Shown: one piece after another, positions 25,295-34,634 of the stretch
Layout of the letters: each line of letters begins with the position of its first letter
Position numbering within the stretch: the first letter of the stretch is position 1
The notes under the pieces: generated by a model
The model's database searches: none
What the model saw: only the letters and a program-made list of their open reading frames with translations
What the model was told of the DNA's origin: nothing
Assembly: GCA_016926235.1 (NCBI GenBank)
Contig: JAFGOZ010000234.1
Location: 1 to 40,771 of the forward strand
DNA length: 40,771 bases
Direction: 5' to 3'
DNA from: Bacteroidales bacterium
Lineage (GTDB): Bacteria > Bacteroidota > Bacteroidia > Bacteroidales > UBA10428
Position numbers and translations under genes: made by a program

Positions 25295-26417
25295 TGGATT
25301 CAAATATATTTTTTAAGATTGTTATGATTTGTTCAGCTGTATTTCCGTCACCATAGATATTACAATCTTCAGGAACATTTTTATTCTCTAGAAGTTTGAC
25401 AGAATTGAATATCGCTTTGCTTTCTATTGGTGTTGGTAATATATTGGGAGTTATAATCCTTCCCTTCTGACGATCCCCTAGATTGATAACCCATTTAGGG
25501 AAAAATGCAGCTTCTGTAAAACCACTCGATGTGTTTCCAAGCATGAAAGAACAATGCCTCATGGCAGAGAGGTAACCCAATGTCCCCAGAGATTCTACTG
25601 TGTAAACACTTTGCCTTTTTGTTGAATAGTTAACAAGTTCTTCCCTTATCATTAAGCCCATGGTATCAGCATTTGGCATGGTTATCAGCAGTTGGTAAGC
25701 TGATAATTTCTCGATTGCTTTTATTATTTCCTTAATGTAGGTTTTGTTATTAATATAATCAACTGTTTCGGGATGGAAGGTAAAAAGGATGGTCGGGGCG
25801 GACATATTTATACCAAACCGATCATTGAATTCATGGACGTCCAGAAGTTTAAGTTTCTTAAGGTTGTCAATACTCAGGGAACCAACATTGTATATATGTC
25901 TATCCGCCGCGGTGATCTCCCTGATCCGATTTCGATAGACATCGGTCGATGCAAAATGAATACTGGAAAAACTGGTTATTGAGTGCCTGAAACCATTATC
26001 AATGGCTCCCAGAGTAGTTTCCCCGCCTGCAATATGAGCTACAGGAATATTGAAGGGAACTGAAGCCGCGACGGCAGCAAACATTTCGTAACGATCACCG
26101 ATGGCAATAATTAGATGATAATCATTTTTTTCAAAACAAGAGGAGAATGCATGAAGTGTCCTGGACATTGCATTAGAAATATCGGATGGAGAATCCCCCT
26201 CGCTCATGGTTTCTGCTATTTCAACTATATTAAAACCATCTTGGTAGATAGCATCAACCGTATGGCCAAACTTTTGCATCATGTGTGTACCAAATACCAG
26301 GATCTCTAAATCAAAAAAGTGATCCGCGCTCATCTTCTTAAGAAGAGGGAAATAGATACTATAATCCGCTCTTGAACTTGTTAAAACTCCAACTTTTAGT
26401 CTTTCAAATTTTCCCAT
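25287..26417 (-). CDS. legG: Hydrolysing nucleotide-sugar 2-epimerase (LegG/NeuC)
   Basis: 376 residues of the UDP-GlcNAc 2-epimerase fold. VGVLTSSRADYSIYFPLL starts the enzyme, GDRYEMFAAVAAS and HIAGGETTLGAIDNGFRHS give the catalytic and hinge residues, FTFHPETVDY and GNTSSGFTEAAFFPK form the C-terminal nucleotide-binding lobe. NeuC-type enzymes release the 2-epimerised sugar from the nucleotide; in the legionaminate route that yields 2,4-diacetamido-2,4,6-trideoxymannose. Overlaps LegI by 22 bases. It is complete and typical in length. Confidence 0.9.
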   Translation of the reverse strand: MGKFERLKVGVLTSSRADYSIYFPLLKKMSADHFFDLEILVFGTHMMQKFGHTVDAIYQDGFNIVEIAETMSEGDSPSDISNAMSRTLHAFSSCFEKNDYHLIIAIGDRYEMFAAVAASVPFNIPVAHIAGGETTLGAIDNGFRHSITSFSSIHFASTDVYRNRIREITAADRHIYNVGSLSIDNLKKLKLLDVHEFNDRFGINMSAPTILFTFHPETVDYINNKTYIKEIIKAIEKLSAYQLLITMPNADTMGLMIREELVNYSTKRQSVYTVESLGTLGYLSAMRHCSFMLGNTSSGFTEAAFFPKWVINLGDRQKGRIITPNILPTPIESKAIFNSVKLLENKNVPEDCNIYGDGNTAEQIITILKNIFESND

Positions 26418-27442
26418 AGTAACATTGTGTCAGCATCGAGAGTGATCACTAATTGCTTTCCCAGTACTTTATCTATATCCATAGGAGAAATACCATTCCC
26501 CGGGCGTTTCATTACGAGGTGTTTCCTAGTAAGTATCGTACCTGCATTCAGTTTTTCATTGAGGTGAATGCTTTTTCTTGCAATCGGTATATTGGGTTTT
26601 TCTGACCTGCTGGGCTCTTTGATCCCGCTGCCGGATAACGCCAATTCAACATTACGGATAGCGCCAATCATCTGTTTCAGTTCATCTGGTTCCAATGACG
26701 CCTTATGATCAGGTCCCGGCAAATTCCTATCAAGGGTAAAGTGTTTTTCAATTACCACCGCTCCCATGGCAACGGCTGCAATAGGAATCTCTATCCCCAA
26801 TGTATGATCAGAATATCCTACGCTTACCCCAAGCTCATCACGGATGGATAACATTGCTCTTAGGTTCACATCCTCCATGGGTGTAGGGTACTCGGTATTA
26901 CAATGTAAAATAGTGATATCCTGTCTGGATAATCCATTGTCCAGCAGCACTTTAAAAGCCGTTCTAACCTCTTGCATATCAGCCATACCAGTACTCATAA
27001 CGACAGGGCTCCCCTTTGTGGCAATAAATTCCAGGTAAGGCTTATTGGTAATTTCCCCGGATGGTATCTTGAAGAAAGGCTGACCGAGTTCATACAGGAA
27101 ATCAATACTGGGAAGGTCAAAACCCGTTGAAAGAAATTCTATATTTTTTGACTGACAGTATGTTTTTAGTTCCCTGAACAAATCAAAGCTTAATTCAAGC
27201 TTTTTTACCATCTCAAATTGAGTTTCATCACTATGGCCGGTATTCTCTAACTGATATCTGGCTTTCCGGGCTTTTCTGGAGATATTTAACTCAGTTTTAA
27301 AGGTTTGGAATTTTATATAATCCGTACCAGCATCTGAGGCTGCATCAATGAGCTTCTCAGCGAGATTAATATCTCCATTATGATTTACACCTGCTTCTGC
27401 GATAATTATTACTTTATTCATACCAGAACCTGTTTTCTTCAT
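26396..27442 (-). CDS. legI: Nonulosonic acid synthase (LegI/NeuB)
   Basis: 348 residues. IIIAEAGVNHNGDINLAEKL, DYIKFQTFKTE, ILHCNTEYPTPME, GYSDHTLGIEIPIAAVA and VIEKHFTLDRNLPGPDHKA are the NeuB barrel motifs that bind PEP and the acceptor sugar; the C-terminal ARKSIHLNEKLNAGTIL region is the SAF (antifreeze-like) domain. Condenses PEP with the hexose made by LegG. The ATG at 27421 gives MNKVIIIAEAGV and looks the more natural start than the upstream ATG 27442. It lies 12-33 bases downstream of LegC. Confidence 0.92.
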   Translation of the reverse strand: MKKTGSGMNKVIIIAEAGVNHNGDINLAEKLIDAASDAGTDYIKFQTFKTELNISRKARKARYQLENTGHSDETQFEMVKKLELSFDLFRELKTYCQSKNIEFLSTGFDLPSIDFLYELGQPFFKIPSGEITNKPYLEFIATKGSPVVMSTGMADMQEVRTAFKVLLDNGLSRQDITILHCNTEYPTPMEDVNLRAMLSIRDELGVSVGYSDHTLGIEIPIAAVAMGAVVIEKHFTLDRNLPGPDHKASLEPDELKQMIGAIRNVELALSGSGIKEPSRSEKPNIPIARKSIHLNEKLNAGTILTRKHLVMKRPGNGISPMDIDKVLGKQLVITLDADTMLLWENLKD

Positions 27443-27454
27443 AGTAATTTTCTT

Positions 27455-28621
27455 TTAATTATCCTTTGATAATTCAGGAATTACAGAACTTGGGAGATTG
27501 ACAAGGGTATCTGAAATTATCTTCGATTGAACCGTTTCAAATACCTGGCAGTCTCGGAACATTGGCAATTCGTTCATTAGTTTCCATGCAGGCCGGGTCA
27601 TGATCCCATGATCGTTTGTGAATTGAAGGAAGTTGTTGCGATCCTTCTCATTATTTAATAAAATACAACATAACCAGTAATTGGAATAAGAATCTTTAGG
27701 TTCAGCAACAAATTCGATATCCAGTGAGGTGAAAAAACGTCGATACTTTTCGGCAAGAGTTCGTTTTAATCCGATAAAATAATCCAGCTTTTCCAGTTGT
27801 GCCAATCCAAGTGCCGCATTGATATTCGGCATTCTGTAATTATATCCTATTGCATCATGATTGAATTCCCAGGGATGGGGTATTTTCGCCTGTGTTGTCA
27901 GATGCTTGGCTTTTCTTGCCAGTTCTTCCTCATTGAAAAGTAACATCCCGCCTCCACCGGTGGTAAGTATCTTATTGCCATTAAAACTTAAAATCCCTAT
28001 CTTTGAGAATATGCCGGTATGTCTCCCTTTGTATCTGCTGCCAAGGCTTTCTGCCGCATCCTCAACAACCTCAATTCTAAATTCTGAACAGATCTTCACA
28101 ATCTCATCGATCTTGCAGGGATGACCAAAAACATGTACCGGGATGCATGCTTTTATTATTTTCCCGGTTCCTCGGTTGATGCAACCCTCCTTTTTCAGCA
28201 CTGCATGTTCTTTCAGGAATCGAGTAAGTGATGCGGGACTCAATCCCAATGTATCGTGATCAATATCAACAAAAACAGGTTTTGCTCCGCAGTAATTGAT
28301 CGCATTCACTGTTGCGATAAAAGTCAGGGGTGTCGTAATGACTTCATCATCACTCTCAACCCCTGAAAGCATCAGAGCTATGTGGAGCGCATTGGTCCCG
28401 TTAACGCATGCAACGGCGTTACCGATCCCAATATACTTGGCAATTTCCAGTTCAAATTGATCGACATACTTTCCAACACTCGAAACAAATGTAGAATCAA
28501 TACACTCTTCAATGTATCGTTTTTCATTTCCCAGGAATACAGGTGCGTGTAGAGGGATAAAATCCTTATCTTTTCGAAAAGTACTTCGAATAAATCCGGC
28601 TATCTCTGCAAATCGATCCAT
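27455..28621 (-). CDS. legC: PLP-dependent sugar aminotransferase (LegC family)
   Basis: 388 residues. FIPLHAPVFLGNEKRYIEEC and DSTFVSSVGKYVDQFE are the well-known LegC family start; VNGTNALHIALMLSGV binds the cofactor phosphate, FGHPCKIDEI and VVEDAAESLGSRYKGRHTG contain the D-x-A metal/PLP region, and Lys217 in SFNGNKILTTGG forms the Schiff base. It transaminates the 4-keto group of GDP-4-keto-6-deoxy-GlcNAc. It is intact, unlike the other DegT-family gene at 30435-31588. Confidence 0.92.
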   Translation of the reverse strand: MDRFAEIAGFIRSTFRKDKDFIPLHAPVFLGNEKRYIEECIDSTFVSSVGKYVDQFELEIAKYIGIGNAVACVNGTNALHIALMLSGVESDDEVITTPLTFIATVNAINYCGAKPVFVDIDHDTLGLSPASLTRFLKEHAVLKKEGCINRGTGKIIKACIPVHVFGHPCKIDEIVKICSEFRIEVVEDAAESLGSRYKGRHTGIFSKIGILSFNGNKILTTGGGGMLLFNEEELARKAKHLTTQAKIPHPWEFNHDAIGYNYRMPNINAALGLAQLEKLDYFIGLKRTLAEKYRRFFTSLDIEFVAEPKDSYSNYWLCCILLNNEKDRNNFLQFTNDHGIMTRPAWKLMNELPMFRDCQVFETVQSKIISDTLVNLPSSVIPELSKDN

Positions 28622-28637
28622 TAGCCTACCTATTTAA

Positions 28638-29639
28638 CTATAAGGCGGAGTAACTAATTTCATAATTTCCATACCTATTCTTATCATCCACTGAATCAGC
28701 ATAAATCCCATTCCTTAGTCCATCGATCAATTCCATAATACCATCCATGACTGAATATTCAGGAATAAAACCCAAAGTCTTCTTTACTTTTTCAAATGAA
28801 ACCCGGTAGTTTCTTGGATCACCTCCATTATCTGTGTATTTTACCATTCCATTCGGAATGATCTCCAGAATAGATTCAACGATCATTTTCTTGGTACAGT
28901 TATTCACTTCTCCCCCTGCATTAAAAACTTCATAACCTACAGTAGCATTATCTGAATTCAGTACTAATTCTATTAACCTGGCAAAGTCTCTGACATGGCA
29001 GTACGGTCTCCAGGTATTCTCATCAAAAACCACGAGTTCTCTGCCAAAAAATAAGTCTCTGACAAACTCACTTACCGTAAGATCGAACCTCATCCGGGGT
29101 GAAGGGCCAAAAGCTGTAGCAAATCTTAAAATCACACCTGCATAGTTCGCATTCCCTTTTTTATCCAGCAAATATCTTTCATTACTGACCTTGGCCTTCG
29201 CATAAAGTGATAATGGATTTAATCTAAAATTCTCATCTGCCATCTCATTCTCCTTGATTGATCCGTAATTTGAACAGGTGGAAACAAATATCATTTTACT
29301 TATCTCTTTATCAGTGAAATAATCCATGCAGTGCCTTACGCCCTTTTCATTGATCAATCCGGATTCAATCGGATACTTTTTTGTGATCGGGTCTCCAACC
29401 AGGCCGGCTAGCAGAACCACATCTTCAACCCCCTTGGATGCTTCTTCCAGTAACGAGGGATTATTCATATCTCCTGATATAAGCCTGAAACCTTTTTCTC
29501 CGAGGAATGGAAGAACGGCAAACTGGTTGTTATAAGTAAAATTATCAAGTACCGTGATTCTGTAGCCACGAGCAAGAAAATGTGAGGTTAAAACAGTTCC
29601 AATGTAACCAGCTCCTCCAATTAATAGCACATTCTTCAT
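28638..29639 (-). CDS. SDR-family nucleotide-sugar epimerase/dehydratase
   Basis: 333 residues of the extended SDR class. NVLLIGGAGYIGTVLTSHF has the GGxGxIG cofactor motif; IFVSTCSNYGSIKENE gives the active-site Ser/Thr and YAKAK (Tyr146, Lys150) the YxxxK pair. The STCSNYG segment belongs to nucleotide-sugar epimerases/dehydratases of the NDP-hexose type. It is not the LegB of this locus, which lies at 36020-37003. It sits between the acetyltransferase and LegC. It may supply a second sugar, perhaps a 6-deoxy hexose, but the substrate is unknown. Confidence 0.8.
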   Translation of the reverse strand: MKNVLLIGGAGYIGTVLTSHFLARGYRITVLDNFTYNNQFAVLPFLGEKGFRLISGDMNNPSLLEEASKGVEDVVLLAGLVGDPITKKYPIESGLINEKGVRHCMDYFTDKEISKMIFVSTCSNYGSIKENEMADENFRLNPLSLYAKAKVSNERYLLDKKGNANYAGVILRFATAFGPSPRMRFDLTVSEFVRDLFFGRELVVFDENTWRPYCHVRDFARLIELVLNSDNATVGYEVFNAGGEVNNCTKKMIVESILEIIPNGMVKYTDNGGDPRNYRVSFEKVKKTLGFIPEYSVMDGIMELIDGLRNGIYADSVDDKNRYGNYEISYSAL

Positions 29640-29670
29640 TTTAATTAGTATTAATATCTCACAATATTAT

Positions 29671-30342
29671 TTAAAGGTATTTTTCACCAATCTCCCTGTC
29701 TCTTATTTTTTTTGCAGGTACTCCAAAAGCGACAAGTTTATCCCCAAAATCTTTCACTACCAATGACCCTGCTCCAATAATGGTATGGTCTCCAATAGTC
29801 CTGCCATGAATTACTTTGGCTCCAAGTCCAATGGTTGAACAGAATCCCAGTCTGACATTTCCTCCTGTAGTCACCCCGGGCATGACATTCGAAAAATCCC
29901 CAACTTTTCCATCATGGTCCAGAGAGGAATTTGTTCCAATATAGCAATGATCACCAACAATTGTATCGTTGTTCAATATTACACCGGCCATTATCGCACA
30001 ACCATTGCCAATCCTGGCGTTATTACCCAAAATTAGCGTAGGGTGAATAGCAGACACAAATTCAAAATCAGGAATATATCCCACAATTCTTTCAACAACT
30101 ACTTTTCTTCTGTAGTTGTCTCCAATAGTTACAATTCCCCTCTTTATCCCAGTGGTATAATATATTTCAGTCAGGTCATCATCATTGCCCAAGATCTTAT
30201 AGCCATGAAAGATGGTATCTTTCTTGATATTATAATCAAGGATTCCAAATATTTCATACTCATTTTGCTTCTCCAGAACATCAATTGTGTAACTGGCATA
30301 GTCTGAGGTTCCGAAGACCAGTATTCTTTCCCTTTTCATCAT
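29671..30342 (-). CDS. PglD/NeuD-type sugar O/N-acetyltransferase
   Basis: 223 residues. An N-terminal nucleotide-sugar-binding Rossmann part (RILVFGTSDYASYTIDVL) is followed by a left-handed beta-helix of hexapeptide repeats; His143 in SSLDHDGKVGDF is the likely catalytic base. The C-terminal GVPAKKIRDR tail is typical. Family members acetylate the 4-amino group of UDP- or GDP-linked amino sugars. In the legionaminate pathway the LegH step would fit, and the mutated aminotransferase upstream would have been its partner for another sugar. LegH assignment is inference. Confidence 0.8.
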   Translation of the reverse strand: MMKRERILVFGTSDYASYTIDVLEKQNEYEIFGILDYNIKKDTIFHGYKILGNDDDLTEIYYTTGIKRGIVTIGDNYRRKVVVERIVGYIPDFEFVSAIHPTLILGNNARIGNGCAIMAGVILNNDTIVGDHCYIGTNSSLDHDGKVGDFSNVMPGVTTGGNVRLGFCSTIGLGAKVIHGRTIGDHTIIGAGSLVVKDFGDKLVAFGVPAKKIRDREIGEKYL

Positions 30343-30434
30343 AGTTACTATATGTGATTGTCTTTAAGATAGCAATTTATACTTGGTTAATGAATCAGGA
30401 TTATGAACAATAATAAACTGACTGGAATGAGTTC

Positions 30435-31588
30435 TTAAATACTATCAGTAATAATGCTTTGTATCTTATGCATATCTCTAACTGTAAGGTTTGAACCGGA
30501 GGGGAGGCAAAGTCCTTGGTTAAAAAGCCCTTGTGAAATACCGTTGAGATAGACGGGGTAACCACTGAATACCGGTTGCAGGTGCATTGGTTTCCATAGT
30601 GGTCTTGATTCAATATTGACATTTTCAAATTCTTCTTGAAGTAACTCGCGATTAATTTTAGCTTTCCGCGAATCTAAAATGATGGTTTTCAGCTATCGAT
30701 TTGAGAAATACTCATCACCAGGTTCTTCAAGAAAGCTTAATCCGTCAATATTTTGAAGATGGTTCTTGTACAAGGTAAAGATCTCCCTTCTTCTTTTAGT
30801 ACAATCATCGATGACTTCCATCTGGTCTCTGCCTATTCCTTCCAAAACGTTGCTCATCCGGTAGTTATAACCAATATGGCTGTGCTGGTAATGAGGTGCA
30901 TTATCCCTGGCCTGGGTAGCAAGAAACCTGGCCTTTTCTACCAAATCGTTGTCATTAGAAATAAGGGATCTTCCTCCTGAAGTGGTTATGATCTTATTTC
31001 CGTTGAAAGAAAAAATCCCGATTTTTTTCAAAAGTCCCCAAATGTTTCCCCTTATACCTGCTCCCAAGTGCCTCTGCCGCATCCTCTATTACCGGTATAT
31101 CATAACGGTTGGCAACCTCCATAATTGCATGCATATTTGCCGGCATCCCATACAAATGTACTACAATTATTGCCTTTACTCTGCCTCCCGAAGTTATGCC
31201 GGAGTTGAGCCTCGTGCGCTTTTTAAGGGTCTGCTCTAAAAGATCTGGATCCATATTCCATGTCTGAGGCTCACTATCGACACGCACCGGTGTGGCCCCT
31301 TGGTAAATAATTGAATCGATAGTAGCGGAGAAAGTAAATGTTTAGGCGATCACCTCATCCCTCGCTTTCACACCTAGCAGTATGAGTGCAAGGTGCAGTG
31401 CCGCAGTACCCGAGCTTAATGCAGCTGCATGATCCACCATAGTAATTAGAAAGGTCATCCTCAAATCCATCAACATCAGGCCAAGCGGAGCGATCCAATT
31501 CTGTTCGAAAGCCTGTTCAATGTATTTCATCTCCACCTCCCATATGAGCACTTGAGAGGTAGATTCTTTTTATAATCTGATCAGGCAT
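30435..31588 (-). pseudogene. DegT/DnrJ/EryC1-family aminotransferase, multiply broken
   Basis: The pieces align end to end with a PglE-type sugar aminotransferase. From ATG 31588, KRIYLSSAHMGG; frameshift near 31531-31540, then EMKYIEQAFEQNWIAPLG; further frame changes near 31420-31490; DEVIA followed by an in-frame TAA (31342-31344); then TFTFSATIDSIIYQGA and VEDAA-like segments IPVIEDAAEALGSRYKGK; another shift at seven As (31022-31028) before FSFNGNKIITTSGG (PLP lysine); finally TAG at 30693-30695 where Trp is expected, before SRPLWKPMHLQPVFS and NQGLCLPSGS. Stop at 30435-30437. With at least four shifts and two nonsense codons it is not a functional gene. Intact LegC and the acetyltransferase remain. 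Confidence 0.92.
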
Positions 31589-31686
31589 TATCCTTAAAGT
31601 TCGCTAAACCTATATAAATCTATACTTTAGTTTGATTGAGGAGAAGGCTTGTACTTTTATAAATGCTTTATTAGAAATGAAATAAG

Positions 31687-32571
31687 CTATGGCTTATAAG
31701 CGAAAGCCACTAATGTATCAGTTGCGTTAATGCGTGCCAATGAGTTCGCATAAGCCTCTTTCAGTAATAAAGAGTCAATAACCGAAAGAGGTGATTTATG
31801 TCCTCCTGCCTTACCATTAGCCAGCCAATTTAGATGATTAGATAGAGGATAACGCTGAATACCTTCAATCCTTATATCTTCAAAGCCAACATATTCTAAC
31901 ATACTGCGCAAAGACTCTCTAGTATGAATAATTAAAAACTGACTGCATAAAGTAAATTGTTTGAAGTCATCATTTGCTAAAACAGATAGTAAAAAGTCAT
32001 TTGCGTGTGTTACCTCAATAATGACTGAGCCTCTACTTTTGACTCTACTTTTAATTGCACCTAAAACCTCAAGTGGATTGGGAAGGAGTCCAAGGGTATG
32101 AAATGAAACGCAAACGTCTATAGACTCATTTTGTATTGCTTCGATATTTGTAAAGCAATTTATTCCTTCAGAATTAAGTATATCAACGTTATGTGTTTCA
32201 AGTTCAATACCAGATACCTCTTCGCAATGATTCTTAATAAGTCGCAAAAAATCACCGCGCCCACAGCCAAAATCAATAACTTTCTTTCCAGCAACATAAC
32301 GCAATAATGAATCATATTGGCGTTGAGCGTCGGAGGCAAGTTCATAATCACGTTTCCCTACGTTCAGTTTAACCGTTTTATCTCTCCTATATCCTCCCTC
32401 TATGTACATCTCATCGCCAACATAATAATCATCAATATAGATAACACCACTTACGTTATCTTTCCAAACCTTCAAATTATCAACATCTCTCGTTTTATTG
32501 TTAAATAGAAATCGAGTTTTAACAGATGTTAACCCAAGTTTCTTTAATGTATTAAATATGTTTGTTTTCAT
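31687..32571 (-). CDS. Class I SAM-dependent methyltransferase
   Basis: 294 residues. Motif I is KKVIDFGCGRGDFLRLI (97-113); EEVSGIELETHNVDIL is motif II and IDVCVSFHTLGLLPNPLEVL the later catalytic region. C-terminal NHLNWLANGKAGGHKSPL is a conserved tail seen in methyltransferases of polysaccharide loci. Substrate probably a sugar hydroxyl, amine or carbon on the repeat. It follows the deacetylase 39 bases downstream. No sign of frameshift. Confidence 0.83.
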   Translation of the reverse strand: MKTNIFNTLKKLGLTSVKTRFLFNNKTRDVDNLKVWKDNVSGVIYIDDYYVGDEMYIEGGYRRDKTVKLNVGKRDYELASDAQRQYDSLLRYVAGKKVIDFGCGRGDFLRLIKNHCEEVSGIELETHNVDILNSEGINCFTNIEAIQNESIDVCVSFHTLGLLPNPLEVLGAIKSRVKSRGSVIIEVTHANDFLLSVLANDDFKQFTLCSQFLIIHTRESLRSMLEYVGFEDIRIEGIQRYPLSNHLNWLANGKAGGHKSPLSVIDSLLLKEAYANSLARINATDTLVAFAYKP

Positions 32572-32610
32572 AAGTAAGATTTATAACAATTCCATGACAT
32601 TCAGTTTTTC

Positions 32611-33546
32611 CTATAAAGACCTTAATATATCAGAGTGCTCTATTCTGGGAATCTCCAATTCTGAATTATAACCTAAGTTAAGATTACTTCTGAAACCCAT
32701 TCTAATTCCAAGACCTTTCAGAATGCTTAATGTTTCATTATTATAGGAATTATTAGGATGGCTCATGCAAACCACATCATCATTAATAATATCTTCAATT
32801 ATCTCTTTGTTTAATTTATAGTTTTCATATTGAAATTTTGTATTTCTATTGCCCATGTCCGTAGGGTGAGTATGACTATGTAAACCGATCAAATGACCTG
32901 TATTATGTAGCTCAGTTATTGCACTTTTATCCATCCATATCATTTTATGTAATTCATCATTTTTCATAAATGTTGATTTATTAATCATTGAATTCATTAT
33001 TTTAAAATACTTTTTCTCGCTAAGGATTTTATCTCTTATGTATCTAAATATTCTATCTTCATCAGAATAACAGGGAAAATCGCTTAGATAACATATTGCG
33101 TCATGTAACTCCACTCTGCTTTTTATGTCTTCATAATATTCAGAAGACTGTACTTCATTCAAAAATGAATAATAGAAATCATTGAAATCTTTAAATCTGG
33201 TAGATCTAAAATATCTATATAAATTTAATTCTTCAAAAGTCCCGTCAAAGGGACTTGTATTAATAAACCAGAATGCTTTTAATTTAAATTCCTTTAAAAC
33301 GGGAAGGGCTATATCAATTTGACAGCGAAGATTCTCATCAAAGGTAATACAAACATCATAATCACGTAGTTTCCCGGAGATAAATCTATCATAAAAATCA
33401 TCTGCAGATAATAAATTACATTTTTTGCCAACAGATTTAATCTCTAATCTAAAAGTTTCTGAATCAATAGATCCCTGTCCGATAGGGTGGGAATCATTAT
33501 GAAAATAATGATACATTATTCCATGAGGCCTATTGTAGTCATACAT
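32611..33546 (-). CDS. Polysaccharide deacetylase (NodB/CE4 family)
   Basis: 311 residues. CITFDENLRCQIDIALPVL (TFDEN at 68-72) is motif 1, variant of TFDDG; LIGLHSHTHPTDMG (HSHTH at 223-227) is the full second motif with both zinc histidines, and CMSHPNNSYNN (262-270) is motif 3. There is an insertion of about 120 residues between motifs 1 and 2 compared with short CE4 enzymes. No signal peptide, so a cytoplasmic substrate is more likely than the finished polymer. It is the best preserved of three deacetylase-like proteins here. Confidence 0.85.
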   Translation of the reverse strand: MYDYNRPHGIMYHYFHNDSHPIGQGSIDSETFRLEIKSVGKKCNLLSADDFYDRFISGKLRDYDVCITFDENLRCQIDIALPVLKEFKLKAFWFINTSPFDGTFEELNLYRYFRSTRFKDFNDFYYSFLNEVQSSEYYEDIKSRVELHDAICYLSDFPCYSDEDRIFRYIRDKILSEKKYFKIMNSMINKSTFMKNDELHKMIWMDKSAITELHNTGHLIGLHSHTHPTDMGNRNTKFQYENYKLNKEIIEDIINDDVVCMSHPNNSYNNETLSILKGLGIRMGFRSNLNLGYNSELEIPRIEHSDILRSL

Positions 33547-33608
33547 TTATTTAATGAATTGCAGGTAATTGTTATTAAAAATTTTAATACTTGTTATTGA
33601 AATTTCCA

Positions 33609-34598
33609 CTAAACAACATAGTTATCAGTCTTATACTGGTTAAGGTTTTCAGAAAACCATTCTATTGTTTCCTTAAGTCCTTTTTGTAAATCGTATTGGG
33701 GTGTATAGGATAAATCCCTCTGTGTTGCCAGTATATCTTCTTCAAGACTTGCCACTGCCCCTGCTTGATTTCTGATCCGGCTTTCATCCGAAACAATGTT
33801 TCGACCTTCGCTATCGATTAGTGCAAAAATAATTTCAGCCAGATCTTTAATGGATGTGTTAACACCTGTTCCCCAGGTATACACTTTCCCTTGTATCTCT
33901 GCTTTTTCTTCAAGTAACATTAATGCATTGATGGTATCCGAAACATAATTAAAGTCCATCTTCGGTTCCAGGGCTCCCAGGCGTACATCCTTACCAACCA
34001 GTGCCTGGGAAATAATCGTCGGAATAACCGCTCTCGCTGACTGTCGTGGCCCGTAATTATTTAATAATCTCATTACACTTACAGGAAGATCCAAGGCTTG
34101 GTGAAATCCAAGTCCAATTTTCTCCATCGCGGCTTTGCTCATGATATAAGGAGATGATATAGGACGTTTTTCACTTGCTCCGGCTGAGGAGGCCAGTATG
34201 ACATGTCTTACACCCGACGATCTTGCAGCCTGTAGAATATTGAATGTCCCACCTGTGTTTACCATGAAAACGTGCCGAGGATTGGTGAAAGAATATGGTA
34301 TCCCGGGCAAGGCTGCCAAATGATATATAATTTCAACTTCTTGTGTGGCTTTAATTATTGAGGACTCATCCAGAATGTCACCTGAAATAATCTTGATGCT
34401 CGAAAGGATATCATTGTTCAGACCCTCCAGAAGCCCGAAGGAGTTGACTGAGTTATAGCGGATAAATGCACTGACCCTGCTCCCTGAGAGTACCAGTTTT
34501 TCGCAAAGGTGACTTCCAATGAAACCCGCAGCTCCGGTAACCAGAACTCTTTTCCCATTCCAGAATCCCAACCTTTCATTTTCAACATTTTTGCTCAT
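33609..34598 (-). CDS. LegB-like SDR paralogue lacking the dehydratase active-site segment
   Basis: 329 residues, clearly a paralogue of the LegB at 36020-37003: shared GFIGSHLCE.LV, SGDI.DES, YHLAA.PGIPYSF and NNYGPRQSARAV.PTIISQ. The cofactor motif TGAAGFIG (21-28) and YxxxK (Tyr151, Lys155) are intact. But between VILAS (ending at 137) and Tyr151 there are 14 residues where LegB has 25; the TAE segment and the following DE are absent. Thus a 4,6-dehydratase is unlikely; an epimerase/reductase or non-catalytic role is possible. It lies between the unrecognised protein and the deacetylase. Confidence 0.85.
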   Translation of the reverse strand: MSKNVENERLGFWNGKRVLVTGAAGFIGSHLCEKLVLSGSRVSAFIRYNSVNSFGLLEGLNNDILSSIKIISGDILDESSIIKATQEVEIIYHLAALPGIPYSFTNPRHVFMVNTGGTFNILQAARSSGVRHVILASSAGASEKRPISSPYIMSKAAMEKIGLGFHQALDLPVSVMRLLNNYGPRQSARAVIPTIISQALVGKDVRLGALEPKMDFNYVSDTINALMLLEEKAEIQGKVYTWGTGVNTSIKDLAEIIFALIDSEGRNIVSDESRIRNQAGAVASLEEDILATQRDLSYTPQYDLQKGLKETIEWFSENLNQYKTDNYVV

Positions 34599-34634
34599 TT
34601 ACACGCATATAAGATTCATATGAGGATAGTCGAA

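Noticed and set aside
30994..31082. Programmed frameshifting at the seven-A run in the aminotransferase
   Set aside because: Other frame changes and two in-frame stop codons elsewhere in the gene mean a single recoding event could not restore the protein.
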